64,000 bases of DNA from Rhabdophis nuchalis (GCA_039707465.1 CM077644.1:139422962-139486961); one strand, 5' to 3'; shown: positions 48,642 to 61,226, numbered from the stretch's first letter. The notes: a model not told the origin generated them from the sequence alone. Numbers and translations: made by a program.

Positions 48642-49451
48642 CTCTCCCACTTTCTTTTTCTTTCTATTTTTCTTTCTTTCTCTTTTTCTTTTTGTCTCTC
48701 TCTCTCTCTGTCTATCTCTCTCTTTATCTGTCTCTCTCCTCCCACCACCCACCTGTCATTCTGTGTGTGTGTGTGTGTGTGTGTGTCTGTCCCTCTCCCT
48801 CTGTGTCTCTCTCTGCTTGTCTCTTCCTCCCTCCCCCTCTGTCTCTCTCTGCATGTCAGTATCTCCCTCCCTCCCTCCGCCCCACCCCCAGAAGCAGCGG
48901 AAAGCCCGGCACGGCGGCCGGGGAGGCCACGGATGCCTCCTCCTCCCGCAGCGAGTGGGCGGAGGGAGCACCTGAGGCTGCGGCTACCCAAGCGCTGCCG
49001 AGGCCGTCCAGGCGGCGCATGCCCACCTCCCTTCCAGCCCCGTGCGGCGGCCAGCCCCGGAAAGCGCGCCTCGACGGCCTCTGCAGGCAGCTGTTGCGGC
49101 TGCTGCTGCCCCCGAGCCCTGCGACACGCAGCTTCCGCCTTCTGAGGTCGCCCAGCAGGCACATTGGGCAGGACAGCCAGCTCCCTCCAACGGCCACCGA
49201 GGCACGCCCTTCAGGGCTGCTCGCCACACAGGGCTGGGAGGGAGGCAGGCACCCGGTGCCCGGCCGGCCCTAGTGGCGCCCAGGCAGCCCCAGCCCTGGG
49301 CGCTCCCCCCGCCCGCTCACTCGCTCCAGGAAGAGGCAACCGCAGCCCCCCCCAGCCGACATGCCGGGCCCTCCGCTGCCTCTGGGGGGGGAGGGAGGGA
49401 GGGAGAGAGAGAGGAAAAGTCGCACCCGAGGGGCCAAAGAGCTGACCACTT

Positions 49452-49540
49452 CAAGGTTTTGACGACCATCTTCAAAGCGCTCCATGGCTCGGGACCTAGT
49501 TATGTGCGAGACCGTCTCCTGCCCCATACATCCCTTACAC
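49452..49540 (+). mobile_element. CR1-group LINE fragment inside the composite element
   Basis: Translates as FKVLTTIFKALHGSGPSYVR and DRLLPHTSL, the same RT C-terminal block as in the larger copies. Cut off abruptly at a hAT terminus. Confidence 0.75.
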
Positions 49541-50204
49541 CAGTGGTCGGCAAACCGCGGCTCGCGAGCCACGAGTGGCTCTTTGGCCCCTCAGGTGCGG
49601 CTCTTCCTCTCTCCTTCCCCCTCCGCCCCCCAGCCAGCGGAGGACCCCCAGGCAGCATGTCGGTTGGGGGGGGGGCTCTGGCTGCCTCCCCCTGGAGCGA
49701 GCGAACGGGCGGGGGGAATGCCCGGGGCTGTGGCTGCGCCGGAGCCGTCCGGGAGCCGCGCGCACAGGGAGGCGGGCGCCCGGCGCCCGGACGGCTCCGG
49801 CACAGCTCCCCACCCCGTTCGCTCCCCCCGCCTGTTCTCTCACTCCAGGGGGAGGCAGCCAGAGCCCCCCCAATCAACATGCTGGGCCCTCCGCTGCCTC
49901 AGGGGGGGAAGGGCCAAAGAGGGGGCATCGGGCAGGGAAGCCGCGCACATCTCCACCGGCTCCCTCCGACAGCCACCACGGCGCACGATCTGGGGCCGCG
50001 CGTCCATCTCCCTCCCAGCCACGCAGCCCCAGAACATGTGCCGTGGTGGCTGTCGGAGGGAGCCGGTGGAGATGCGTGCGGCTTCCCTGCCCGATGCCCC
50101 TGCCGGGCGCAAGGCTCGGGGGTAGCAGAAGCAGCAGCAGTGAAGCAGCTCGCCACTTTTCCACATCCAGGAAAACATTGGCGCGTGCACGTCCCACGGA
50201 ATTA

Positions 50205-50425
50205 CAGCCCAACTTCCCACCGCTACGAAGTCTCTTTTCTGTGGAAAAGATAGGCGCGCGCATGCTCCGCTCAATTACAGTCTCGGAGACTTCGTAGCGG
50301 TGGGAAGTCGTGCACGCTACGAAGTCTCCGAGACTGTAATTGAGCGGAGCATGCACGCGCCTCACTTCTGTGGGGAAAAGATAGGCGCGCGCATGCTCCG
50401 CTCAATTACAGTCTCGGAGATTGCG
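50205..50425. repeat. Cluster of overlapping inverted repeats
   Basis: Segments gctacgaagtctc, gcatgctccgctcaattaca and its complement alternate in both orientations three times (50220-50300, 50315-50360, 50375-50420), giving several possible hairpins over about 200 bp. Confidence 0.8.
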
Positions 50426-51389
50426 AGAGGGAGAGGGAGACGCGACCGGCTTCCCTGCCAGACGACCTGCCGGGCGACAGCCTTCGTGGTGCTTAAGATG
50501 CCGGTAGCCGCTGCGGGAGGAGGCGTCCGTAACCTCTGGCATGCCGGCCATTCTGCTGCTTCCCGGGTTGGGGGGGGGGGAGGAGAGGGAAGAGAGGGAG
50601 TGACTGACAGACACAGAGAGAGACAGAGGGGAAGGGAGGGAAAGACAGAGACAGACAGAGACAGAGAGAAAGAGAGGGAGGGAGAGAGACAGAGAGAGAC
50701 ACAGATAGAGAATGACACAGGGAGGGATTGAATCGGAGAGAGACGGGGAAAGAGGGAGAGACAGACATACAGAGACAGAGAGAGGGAGGGAGAGAATCAG
50801 AGTGAGTGACACACACAGAGACAGGGAGAGACAGAGAGAGGGAGGGAGAGACATAGATAGAGACTGATTAAGTGAGTGAGAGACAGACAGACAGACACAC
50901 ACACACAGAGTGACAGAGATGGGCAGACGAAGGAGAGAGAGACAGAGATAGAAAGAGAGAGAGAAAGAAAGAGAAGGAAAGAGAGAAAGAGAGACAGGGA
51001 AAGAAAGAGAGAAAGAGGGAAAGAAAGAAAGAAAGAAAGAAAGAGTGAAAGAGAGAGAGAAAGAAAGAGAAAAAGAGAAAGAAAAAGAGAGAAATGGAGA
51101 GGGGGGGAAGGAGGAAAGAGAGAGAGAGAGAAAGAAAGAAAAAAAGAAAGAAAGAAAGAAAGAAAGAAAGAACTTATGACTACAATTGAGCCTAAAAGTT
51201 AGGTTGCTAACCAAGACCGTCGTTAAGTGAGTTTCACCACATTTTCCAAGTTGGCCACGCCCACCCAGTCACATGACCGCTGAGCCACTCCCACCAAACA
51301 GGCCACACCTTCCGGCTCTCAAAAGAAATTTCAATCGTGGTATTGTTGATATTTGGCTCTGTTGACTAATGAGTTTGCCCACCACTGGT

Positions 51390-52249
51390 GTAGGAGAATG
51401 ATAATTTTAAATTTATTACATTTCTACATTCTGTGTTAAGATTTTACACTTTCTTCTGAAGTGTTTTAAATTTAAAAATGCTTAGAAATTAATAAGCAAA
51501 ACTTCATTGATATTATGGTTCTTGATAACAAAAAATATTGACAACAATGTTATTCAAGAAGCAGACCCATTTTCTCTTTTTTTTAAAGAAATTGCCTGAG
51601 GAAAAGACAAAAAATGGATTATTGTTCATAGTCTGCCTTCATTAGCAGAAAAAGTCACAAATTCCTAGTTCAACCTGCATCCTTGGAGACAAATTGTTCT
51701 TTAATTATAAGTAAATAGCCATCTTCTGCAAGAATTATGGGTTATTCTTTCCAACCCAAACAAATGTGTGACAGAAATTCTGTGAAGGGTCTTGGGCTTC
51801 CCTCAACAGGATAACTCTGGAAACAGAACAGAACAACAATGATTCCAAACACTGAACAGAATGGAAGCAAATTTGGTGTTGGGGGAGAATAGAAATATTG
51901 GTAAAAAACAAAAAGGGGCAAATCTGGTTGGGCTGGGAAGAGAGAAATTCAAGGAAAAATTCTCCCATTTTTGAAGAGGCAGTTCTGGGTAGTTGTTTGA
52001 AATGTAGCCTACTCTTCCATTCTAAGACCCCTGTTCCCCTTCCCAGTGAGGCAAAGTTTCAAGGTTGGAAAGAATTCTAGAAGCCATGGTCTGCATTCTT
52101 TCCCTACCTTGGTTAATTCTAGGAGCCTAGTATATCCATCCCTTATTCAATCAGGCTTGTTGAATTGATTTCAAGATCTATACAGTATAATTAAGTCATT
52201 GTCAGAAAGGAATCCTGGAAAGATAATTTGAACACTTCAAGGTGTCTTT
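51390..52249. other. Intergenic stretch, nothing recognised
   Basis: AT-rich DNA with no repeat I can name and no ORF with coding character. Confidence 0.45.
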
Positions 52250-52257
52250 GCTTAGAT

Positions 52258-52386
52258 CAGGGATGTCAAAACTCATGTCTTCATGGCAGCGTCGTGTGAT
52301 GTATCTGGCCTTTTTGCCCCTTTGCTAAACTGGGCAGGGGCGGGACCAGCACGTGACACATGTGGGCCACGAGTTTGACACCCCTA
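52258..52386. mobile_element. hAT MITE, cagggatgtcaaaactc family
   Basis: Ends cagggatgtcaaaactcat and acgagtttgacacccct; perfect TSD gcttagat (52250-52257, 52387-52394). Confidence 0.85.
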
Positions 52387-52993
52387 GCTTAGATAATCAA
52401 TGTGTTCAGGTGCAAACACTGTGCAAGGAAGGGGAAAAAAGACTGTAACTAAGCATTCACCACAACATCCAAAATTAAAAGTTCTCCAAATTGTCAGTGT
52501 CATATGAATCTCACCATCCTTTTTGGCAAAGCCAAAAAGACTGGTACATCTACTCAGGATTGGCATTGCTGGCCATTTCCAAGACCCCACAGTTATTCTG
52601 GGAATCCTCTGTCAAATTCCAGAACGAGGGGCTCTGCTGCAGTCCCTAATTGCTTTTCCCAACTCTACTGCCCTCCCTACCTGACAGGGCAATGGATGAA
52701 GAAAAATGGGCCATTGTGGATTGGGTCTAAAAGAGAGCGCAAGTGAATGGGCAGAGGCAGTAATAAAGATGTGGCAACTCCAGGGCGGGGCTGGTACCTA
52801 GGGGCTCACCAGGTAGATACTACATTTGTTTATGCTTGTTTAGTTATGGCATATGTTTCTACGTTCCATGAGCAGAGCAGACAACGAGGAAAGAAAACTG
52901 CGCTTACGGCATAATGGAGTACTGTATAAGCAGAATGTGGGTGGGCTGCAAGAGAAAATTGCTATTTTCAGCAGCATCCCAACATCTGTCACA

Positions 52994-53080
52994 ATATATA
53001 TTCCGTCAGAAGATTGCCTGTTCACCGCCCTGAGTCCCGCAAGGGACATAGGGCGGTATATAAATTTAAATAAATGTAAA
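52994..53080 (+). mobile_element. CR1-group LINE 3' terminus fragment
   Basis: Only the UTR hairpin (caccgccctgagtcccg, gggcggtatat) and an aaatttaaataaa tail remain. Confidence 0.75.
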
Positions 53081-53805
53081 CATAAACGCACTGGGCTAAA
53101 TAAACCTGAAGAATTTGGAGGTGATAAGAGATTAATGGTACAGGTGAATAATTCAATTATTCATAAACGGAAGTGTTCAAAGTGATTAAGAATGTGGTTA
53201 ATAGCTCTTCAATTTGCTTATAATTTTATGGCTATGTTCTGAGAATTAGAAGTGGGATGACATTCTCAATTTCTAAAACTTATTTAAAAAATTAATTGGA
53301 ATTTATTTAAAAATACTTTTGTTCCAATGTAGAAAAAAGATTAAATTTAACTTATTATTTTCTATAATTGCTAGGAAGTTGAGCTTTGTTCTGGTTATTC
53401 TATTCCCATCTGTGTTTTTTTAACCAGAATTATGGAGAAATACTATCATATTATTTTCCTCTTTTGCTGTGTTCAGAAGAAAACTAAAAAAAAAATGGGA
53501 GGAGAGAGATCACATGTTGTATGTCTGCAAATATCCCAAAATAAATGTATATACCATGGAGAAAGGTTGAATAATTCAGCCTCACTGATACTTTTTTCCC
53601 CCTTTAATGTAATTTGTGTTACTGACCCACTTAAGTCTATTTCTTCACCTAAATGTGAAGCATAATACACTGCCATAAATTTAATTTTATATTCTGATCT
53701 GTTTCAAAGTAAATGTCATGCTATTTGATACTAGAGATATATGCAGTCACAGTTGGCTGAATGACTGCACTGAGCAGTGCTTATTGGCTCCATTTCAGCC
53801 TAGAG

Positions 53806-53951
53806 CAGGGGTCTCCAACCTTTGCAACTTTAAGTCTGAAGGACTTCAGCTCCCAGAATTCTCCACCCAGCAAAGCTTCAGCAAAGCTGGCTGGAGAATT
53901 CTGAGAGCCGAAGTCCTTCAGACTTAAAGTTGCAAAGGTTGGAGACCCCTG
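53806..53951. mobile_element. Palindromic hAT MITE
   Basis: Ends caggggtctccaacc/ggttggagacccctg; perfect TSD gcctagag (53798-53805, 53952-53959). A short duplication (agcaaagcttcagcaaagc) sits at the centre. Confidence 0.92.
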
Positions 53952-54401
53952 GCCTAGAGGAAGGATTAAGTAGGATACCAACAGGGTCTGTGCTGGGCCT
54001 CCACAGTTCAACATTTTGATCAGGAAAGTCAACATTGATCAGGAAATTGATGGGCTGCTTACTCAGTTTGCAAGTGGCAGAAAGTTGGATGAGGTCAATA
54101 ATATTTTAGATGAAAGAGAAAATTCCACAAATTAAATGAACAGGATGGAATTTAATAAGCAGAAATACGAAGTTCTGCATCAGGATAGGAAAAATGAAAG
54201 GCTCAAATATAGGATGGAGAAAACTTGGAGGGGCAATAGAGAGTATAAAAGGAATTTAGGTGATCATAAATTAAACGTGAGCCAGATGTGCCATTCAGTT
54301 GTGAAAAAGGCTGATGTCCTCTTCACATGCAGTAACAGAAATAACGGTCACCAGCTGTAACTGTTCCTGGACATTCAGCCCTGGTCAGGTCTCATTTAGA
54401 G

Positions 54402-54471
54402 CTTTGCTGGCTGGAGAATTCTGGGAGCTGAAGTCCTTCAGACTTAAAGTTGCAAAGGTTGGAGACCCCTG
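54402..54471. mobile_element. Single-arm palindromic hAT MITE with intact TSD
   Basis: Begins exactly at the palindrome centre (ctttgctggctgg) and runs to the normal right end ggttggagacccctg, yet is flanked by perfect TSD atttagag on both sides (54394-54401, 54472-54479). Confidence 0.88.
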
Positions 54472-54799
54472 ATTTAGAGAACTGTGCCCAATATTGACAG
54501 TCCATGTTTTTTTGTTTGTTTTTTTACTAAATAGAGTTTGTATTGTTCATGGCTACTGCTGCATTGACTCTGGCTATGGTGGGCTCATTTCTCACACTGT
54601 TTCAGAAATTAGAAGTCAAGAAATTAAATTAATTAATATATTGATTATATTCGTCAATGAGGTAAAAATATAAAATTATTAGCAACAGTTAACAGTTGAG
54701 GCCATATATAAAATGAGAATAATATACTTGAAATAATTTACGGTGTATTGATATATTTGCTGCAGTCTAATTTCTCTAAATTGTGAAAAGTATAGGACA

Positions 54800-55174
54800 A
54801 TGATGACGAATCTTTTTGGCCCCAAGTGCCCAAACCGAAATGTGTATGTTGGTGTGGTGTGCAGATGCTGGAGCACCAGAAACTTGGAGACCAGTTGGCC
54901 GGTGCCATTAGTGCGCCAGCCATCTGGTCTTTCTGTGTGCTGGAGCTCTGGAATCTCAAAGACCACCTGGCCAGCTGGTCTTCACGCATGCGGGAGTGGT
55001 AGAAACCCAAAGACGAGGTGGCTGATGCGCAACTGGTCTTTCGATTTCCGGAGTTCCGGCACATGCAAAGATCAGCTGGCCAGTGCACAGAAGAAAAGCT
55101 GATGACGGTGCGCGTGCCCACAGAGACGGCTCTGCGTGCCACCACTGGCAGGTGTGCCATAGGCTCACCATCAC
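54800..55174. mobile_element. hAT element, gcgaacctatggc family
   Basis: Ends caatgatgacgaatcttt and ataggctcaccatcacgg; TSD gtatagga/ttatagga. Repeated gaccagttggcc-like units inside. Confidence 0.75.
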
Positions 55175-55239
55175 GGTTATAGGATGTAAATTTTTTGTTT
55201 TCAGAAAGAAATAACATGTTAACAGAAACAAGGACCTAT

Positions 55240-55532
55240 TCCTGTGATAACGAACCTATGGCAAGCGTGCCAGAGGTGACATGCTTCTGACATGCCTCTG
55301 ACATGCCTCTGGCACAGCTCTCTCTGTGGGTGCATGCACCGTCGCCAGTTCCTCTTCTGGTTTCTGCATGCAAAGACCAACTGGCCGGCATGCATCCTTG
55401 TGTCAGAAACCCAATGACCAGCTGCTCAACTCGCACATGTGCACCAGCCAGCTGGTCTTTGGGTTTCCAGCGCACATGCACACGTTCTAGTTTGGCCACT
55501 TAGTGCCAAAATGGTTTGCAATCACTGTCCTG
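55240..55532. mobile_element. hAT element of the same family, worn
   Basis: Starts ctgtgataacgaacctatgg and ends gtttgcaatcactgt; interior ctggccggcatgcatcc and catgcctctggca. TSD not clear. Confidence 0.6.
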
Positions 55533-55539
55533 TGTCATG

Positions 55540-57650
55540 CCTTTAAATGTCTGATAATTGTTTTTAAGTTGACCCTAGAATGTAGCCAAAACACTTGATC
55601 TGATTTACTGCTAGTTCATATAGCGCCTGTTTTTTTTCTGCATGAAATTATTAATGACTGGCAGCTGAATGTGTGACTTGACCACGTTGGAAAGTATATT
55701 CATTGTGGCCTTGGGTCTCTGGTGAGTTTTCACAGTGCAATTCCCTGAGTGTTGAATGTTCTAATGTGAATAAAAATTTAGAAGTCAATCCTATATAGTT
55801 TTGCTTGGAAACTAGTCTGCTGCATTTAGGATTGCTACCTTTGTGAGAATTGATGAGCAGCCTTTAATTTTCAGTAGCACCCCCAGATCACAATGAATTT
55901 AATATTTTTAATTTAATGTATAATATTAAAGATTCTATTTCTGAAAGACTAAGAGCATCATGTCAGTTCAGTCGAGCTTATTCCCAGCTAAGGATGAGTA
56001 GACTTGCAAGCTGATAAACATTTTCTTCATCATTTGACTGAAGTAAAATCCTTCTGTCTTTTAAAATTGTTTTTTTTAAATATTTACAGTAACAGAAAAA
56101 GGAAGAATGTAGCCAGAACATTTCTTTTTTAAACTTGACTCATCTCCTGAGAGGTGGTTACATTTTTAACAAAAGCATGATGCTTGTTGTTATATCTGCA
56201 GATGAACAATTTCTACCTGTTTACAAGTTGTGTTGGATGCAATCCTTTTAAGACCACAAAGACCCCCACGTTTGTTTTAAATATTGCAATTAAGCTCACC
56301 ATATGTACTCAATATAAAAACTTTTGACTATCTTGCCCACTTGTTTCTCATATTCAAACATAGGACAACACAACAGATGAAAGGCTCCCCTTTTGTCTCG
56401 TAGGAATATTTTTTTAATATTGTGCATTGGACATTGGACATTCAGCAACAATCTATACAACCTGGCTCATTCTTGAGACAAATATAAAGCAGCAGTGGAA
56501 CTATTGTTTCGTCAGTTCTGCTGTTTGGTACGGTGTGATCCTGTATGTGCATTCCCAACCTGTTTAAATTATCTCAAATGATGTAGAAGTGGTTTTTCTT
56601 TAAGTAACGACACACCACGACCCATTCACAACAGATATTTAAATTGACTGAAAGATTGCCACATATACTAAAATATTTGAACATCTCCCAAAGTACTCCT
56701 ATTAAGGAATGATGAAATTACCAGTGTTAATTTGTTGAAATGACATAGACCTTGATCATTCAGCACTAGGGTGCTGAAGGGAGGGACTTGCAACCAGCCA
56801 TCAATGTGTAATAAGATTTTGATAAGCGCTTTTGGACAATGAAGGAAAAAGTTAGGGAAGCTTTGAGTTCAGCGGAGATCCCTCTCTGATTAAATACATT
56901 TAAAATTGCTACCTTCAGTAGTGGAATTCATAATGAAAGCTATCTGATCAGCCAGCCTATTTCTCTTCCCCAAAGTCCCTATTTTTCTTGTGAACTAGTA
57001 AAAAGATGCAAGAGTCAGCTTTGTTACCTGGGAAACCTTGGGCTGTTTCTAAGTTGACATTCTATGTGTATAATGTGTAAGGATTTTAAAAATAATGTAC
57101 ATTAAATTGGTTTTACAAGAATGTGTTTGATATGGCCTTATTTTGTTTGGCAGAAGAGAGAGCACAAGAAATGTAGGAGATGGACTTCCTTTAATTAGTG
57201 AAGGAATCCACAGTCTCTTTTTCTACTAAATCCAGGTTCTTCAAAAAGAATGAACACTCATAGTTCCTTTGACAAGTGTTTCTTCTGGCTGCTTTTTGAT
57301 AATCCCTAAACTAGTCACTACTGTACTCTTACCACAGAAGAGTTGGTATTTCATATGAAATAGTCAGCCTTAGCTTTACTCAGCTTTATTCAGGCTTCAA
57401 TAATCTGGGATGGAAAAGAAATCCAGAAAAAAAAAACTATTTTTTCTTTTTTAAATGGAGAAGCACTGGAAAAACTATTTTGTGATATTTCCCCCCACTT
57501 TACTACAAAATATGGATGGAATATTTTAAAATAAAGACATTCCTAAATTGTGCAGTGTATAAAATTTGATGTTATAAAATTGAATATGCTGCTAATCTTA
57601 TTCTGTGCATGCCTTTTGTTTTGCAAGCCACAAAATGCCACTTTAGTCAG
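55540..57650. other. Intergenic stretch, nothing recognised
   Basis: Over 2 kb of AT-rich DNA with no clear repeat ends, no splice-bounded frame and no RNA gene that I can support. It is the longest repeat-poor stretch of the intergenic region. Confidence 0.5.
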
Positions 57651-57666
57651 CTTTTTACTTTTAAAA

Positions 57667-57984
57667 TAAGGTGATCAGACCTGCCGCTTTTGGTGGGACA
57701 GTCCTGAGTTGTAGCAATTTGTCCCGCATCCCACGGCATTGTAAAAAAGTCCCGATTTGTTGTAGGGAACTGCATTTCCCAAGATGCCTCAGGTCCTCCA
57801 AGCGCTGAATGCGCTTTTGGAATTGACTCCAGCGAGGCCTGGTAGCCGTCGGCGGGGGTGGCGGACAGGGGAAGTGGCAGCTTCGGCAGTGGCTGCTGGC
57901 AACGCTTTGGCGCTTCGGCAGGGCCGCCCCCCTTCCCCGCTCAATGGTGTCTCGCTTAACCAAATTAAAAATCTGGTCACCTTA
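57667..57984. mobile_element. hAT-type non-autonomous element with 8-bp TSD
   Basis: Ends taaggtgatcagacc and ctggtcacctta; perfect TSD ttttaaaa (57659-57666, 57985-57992). Interior is GC-rich with gtcccgatttgttg. The ORFs inside are not genes. Confidence 0.75.
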
Positions 57985-58102
57985 TTTTAAAATCACTTTT
58001 CATTTGGCAGTTAATTCAAAGAGTTTATTTGCATAGGAGGATTTAGTACTTTGTATTACAAAGTCATTTGTAGATGACTTGGGTAAAAGAAAGACTATAA
58101 TC

Positions 58103-60080
58103 TTTTTTTTTTGTTAATAATGTTTTTAATTGTTTTTTCATAAACACAAATGATACAAATTTCACAGAAAGCCACATCAAGAGCACATCAAAAAACCATC
58201 TTCCATTATGAGTTACCAATTTTTAAGGATCTATTAATTTATCACTAATTTCTATAAGTTTCTTCAATAGTATTACTTATTTTTCATAGCAGATTATTAC
58301 AGTTCTTACATCTCAGTCTTTGTCTTACTAATTATTTTAACATCCTTTTATATATAAAGTATACCTATGTAGTGGCATTCTGTTTATAAAACCAACAGAG
58401 AAGAAAAAAGAAAATTTAAATTTAAAAATCAAAAATCCACTCTAAATTGTATCCTCTAGAAAACATACTAACCGGGCATTCATAAATTCTGTGCATCTCT
58501 AAAATAGTTATTAATCATAAGTAATCTCATTTTATAATTTTTAAATCTGGAATTTTATCATATACCTTAATATTAATATCCCACAATTCTTATCAAGTAT
58601 TTCAACATCAATCTATTCTTTAAAAGTGTCTTTAAAATCTGACCATCTACTTAACATCCCTTATTTGCTCCCAACATGTCATATAAGTTCCATATTACTA
58701 AAGTATAAAATATAAAATGTAAAACAAGCTTGAATTTTACAAGTAGTTATTGACTAACTAATAATTTTCCAACAATATTCTATAACCATCTAAATATGTA
58801 ATTAATTGTTAATCATCTAAATATAACAGTTCTCATTATCAATCAGTATTAACTATCATTTTTCCATTAGTCTTAATATGACAATTCTATTCTTGTAATT
58901 AAATAAGTAAGTATATACCATTATTAAGTATCAAATTAACCAATAGTCCTTTAATGATATTTTGAACACAGTCTAGCTGGTCATTAATCATCAAGTAGTA
59001 GTGATTTCCCTTATCAGCCAGGTTCTTCCCATTGGTAAATAAAATTTATTTCTTCTACTACTTGTGGTCTCCATTTTTTTATGTCTTTTTCCGAGTCTTT
59101 CATCAACTATGTTTGGCAGTTTATTATCCAATATAACTGTCAAATCATAATGCTGTCCAGCTTCTGTCTTTGCATATTGTTAATTTTTAAGTATCATCAT
59201 TGTTTCCGTGGAGGTTTCTCCTTTCTCTTCTCTATTTCTTATCTTTTCTTCTCCTTGAAGATCAAGCTGGGCTTCAAATTCCTGGTGTTCTTTTGAAGTT
59301 CCGTCTATGTCTCCAGCATTTAACGGGTTAACATCCTCCTTTTCTCCACTTATTTTAAGCTCATTATCTTGATCTTTCTCCTCTTTTTCCAATTGGTCAT
59401 CCTTTAATGTAGTAAATAGCTTTCTGTTGAACATGTTATTAATTCTTTTATTTCTTTCAAGATTGGAATCATAAGTTCTTGATTTTCTTTAGAATCATCT
59501 CTATATATAGCCATGTTAGCAAATCCAAATCCAAAACACAAGCAGTTATGTCGGATTGTCTTCCTGTTCTTGACTTGTTGTTTCAAAGCATCAGAAAGCT
59601 TAACAGCTCATAAATCTTCAACAAGGATTCCCAGAGGCAATTACATTGCAATGTAACAGGGTAATTTAAGAGTGTTCCAAACTTCTTAGTTAAAGGAGGA
59701 ACAGAGACAGACAGAAAGAAAAAGTATCCTCCTTAGTCAGAATTAATCCAGTCGCTTTCAGAACAAACGGAAATGGCTTCGTTCTTCTTTATTCTCACGT
59801 TTCAATCCACCATTTCAAAAGATTCCATTAATAGCAGAAACCGCTCAGGTCAATTAAATCCGCAGCTTATTTCGAAATTCCAGACTTTAAAAAAAAAAAA
59901 GTTTCTTAGCAAAGTATTACAAAAGCAAGATAGAATACCTTCCCAGTGTTACACTTTCTCTTTAAGAAATTCCTTTCCTCCAGAGTTCTTCCGCTGCCTC
60001 GTCCTCCCACGGCCCTTCAAAAACTTTTCCTTTGTATCAAACAGAGGTTTTGCGAGACCTCTGTGATTAGCGAACACCAA
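58103..60080 (-). mobile_element. Probable L1-like LINE remnant, internally deleted
   Basis: On the minus strand the sequence ends in a poly(A) run (T-run at 58103-58112) after an AT-rich 3' region. Upstream it has two overlapping frames (59404-59586, 59180-59434) with a charged, coiled-coil-like ORF1 flavour (KDDQLEKEEKDQDNELK), and a GC-richer 5' leader to about 60080. No RT remains, so this is tentative. Confidence 0.45.
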
Positions 60081-60104
60081 ACACCGTCCCTCCAGGACGG
60101 TTTA

Positions 60105-60157
60105 GGGGGTTGGACTAGAAGACCTCCAAGGTCCCTTCCAACTCTGCTATTGTATTC
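60105..60157 (+). mobile_element. CR1 LINE 3' tip
   Basis: gggggttggactagaagacc, then tccaaggtcccttccaact and attgtatt, the last 50 bases of CR1. Confidence 0.75.
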
Positions 60158-60562
60158 TGGAGTCTGGCAACGGAGCTTCCAGACTCCATTAAGATGCGCA
60201 TATTGCGATGGGGCACAATTTGGGGGTGGCAGGTGGGGCAGTGGATGGGGTGCCCTGGCAGCCACTTCTTGGAGCCCGCTGCCCACGCTGCCAGTGACCA
60301 CGGTTTCATGCCCCCTCTCCAGGGCAACAGGACAGCAGAGCCAGTGCGCCGGGCGAAATTTCTCCTCCTGGGCTTCAGGTCTGGAAGGTGCCTTCACCAC
60401 CCCTGCCCCAACAAGAGAGGGGAGGGGAGAGTCTGGCGCTTCTTTGCCACTGGCAGAGGTGCCGGGCACCCCATCCTCTGCCCCACCTGTCACCCCCAAA
60501 TTGTGCCCCATTGCAATATGCGCATCTTAATGGAGTCTGGCAGCTCCGTTGCATCTCTCGGC
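60150..60562. repeat. Inverted repeat of ~85-100 bp with 215-bp spacer
   Basis: Left arm 60158-60262 (actccattaagatgcgcata, gggcacaatttgggggtgg) pairs with 60474-60555. A third partial copy lies at 60725-60763 (ccacccccaaattatgccc). Probably part of an unnamed DNA element extending toward 61301. Confidence 0.75.
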
Positions 60563-61226
60563 TGGTCTTTGCAGGGGAAACCTTGCACAATAAAGAAAAA
60601 CTTCATGAGAAGTTTTTCGTTACTGCGCAAGATATTTCCCTGCACAGCGCGGCCGAGAAAGAGGTGGTGGGGCTGCCAGACTCAAGTAAGATGTGTGCCC
60701 CACCCCACTCCATCCCTTGCCCTGCCCCACCTGCCACCCCCAAATTATGCCCGAACATCTTACGTGAGGATTCCTTTGCTGCCTGCGAACTCCGGGTGGT
60801 CAGTAGCTGAGCCAGCAAGCTGGCAATCGGCTGGCTGCTTCTAATCTGTCTCCGCGCCTGCACCCTCGCCCGACCGTGCTGCCCTCTTGCTTTTATCCCT
60901 GCCTCATCCGGACGCCGATGCTGGCCAAGAGAAAACAGAAAACAAGTCTGTAGAGGAGGGGGAGGGCACCTGACTCTGCGATGTGCACCGGGGAAATAGG
61001 AATGAAAGCATTCCTGGAACTGCCTGCCACCTGAAACACGACGCACTTGTTTGGCTTCTGCACGTGCCCTTCTTTGAATCAAGAGGGGATCGTGATGCTG
61101 CCGGCCAAAAATGCTTTCATTGAGAAGGCTTTGAACGCCATTCCCCGGGCTGCTTCGGGAATCAGGCTCACCGCATGGAATCACCCAAAAATGTGACGCA
61201 CGGAGCGGGTGGGTGGAGCTACATTT

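Larger units (their letters stand above)
48319..51387. mobile_element. 3.07-kb composite DNA element with ~200-bp inverted terminal repeats
   Basis: The left end cagtagtgggcaaactcat and about 200 following bases pair with the right end (51170-51387, ending atgagtttgcccaccactg). Both arms run into (CTTT)n (48528-48650) or (AAAG)n (51113-51170). Interior is GC-rich with a LINE scrap (49452-49540), another hAT end (cagtggtcggcaaaccg, 49544) and a module shared with 34078-35806 in reverse. No TSD seen and no transposase. Confidence 0.75.

Noticed and set aside
48486..49145. 219-codon ORF
   Set aside because: Starts in (CTTT)n and runs into the GC-rich module of a DNA element; no host similarity.
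49042..50253. 403-codon ORF and several overlapping long ORFs
   Set aside because: GC-rich composite transposon interior with inverted repeats, open in several frames on both strands; includes a LINE scrap out of context.
59773..60530. Overlapping ORFs near 59.8-60.8 kb as a host gene
   Set aside because: They cross a CR1 tip and inverted repeats, with no conserved domain or convincing splice structure.
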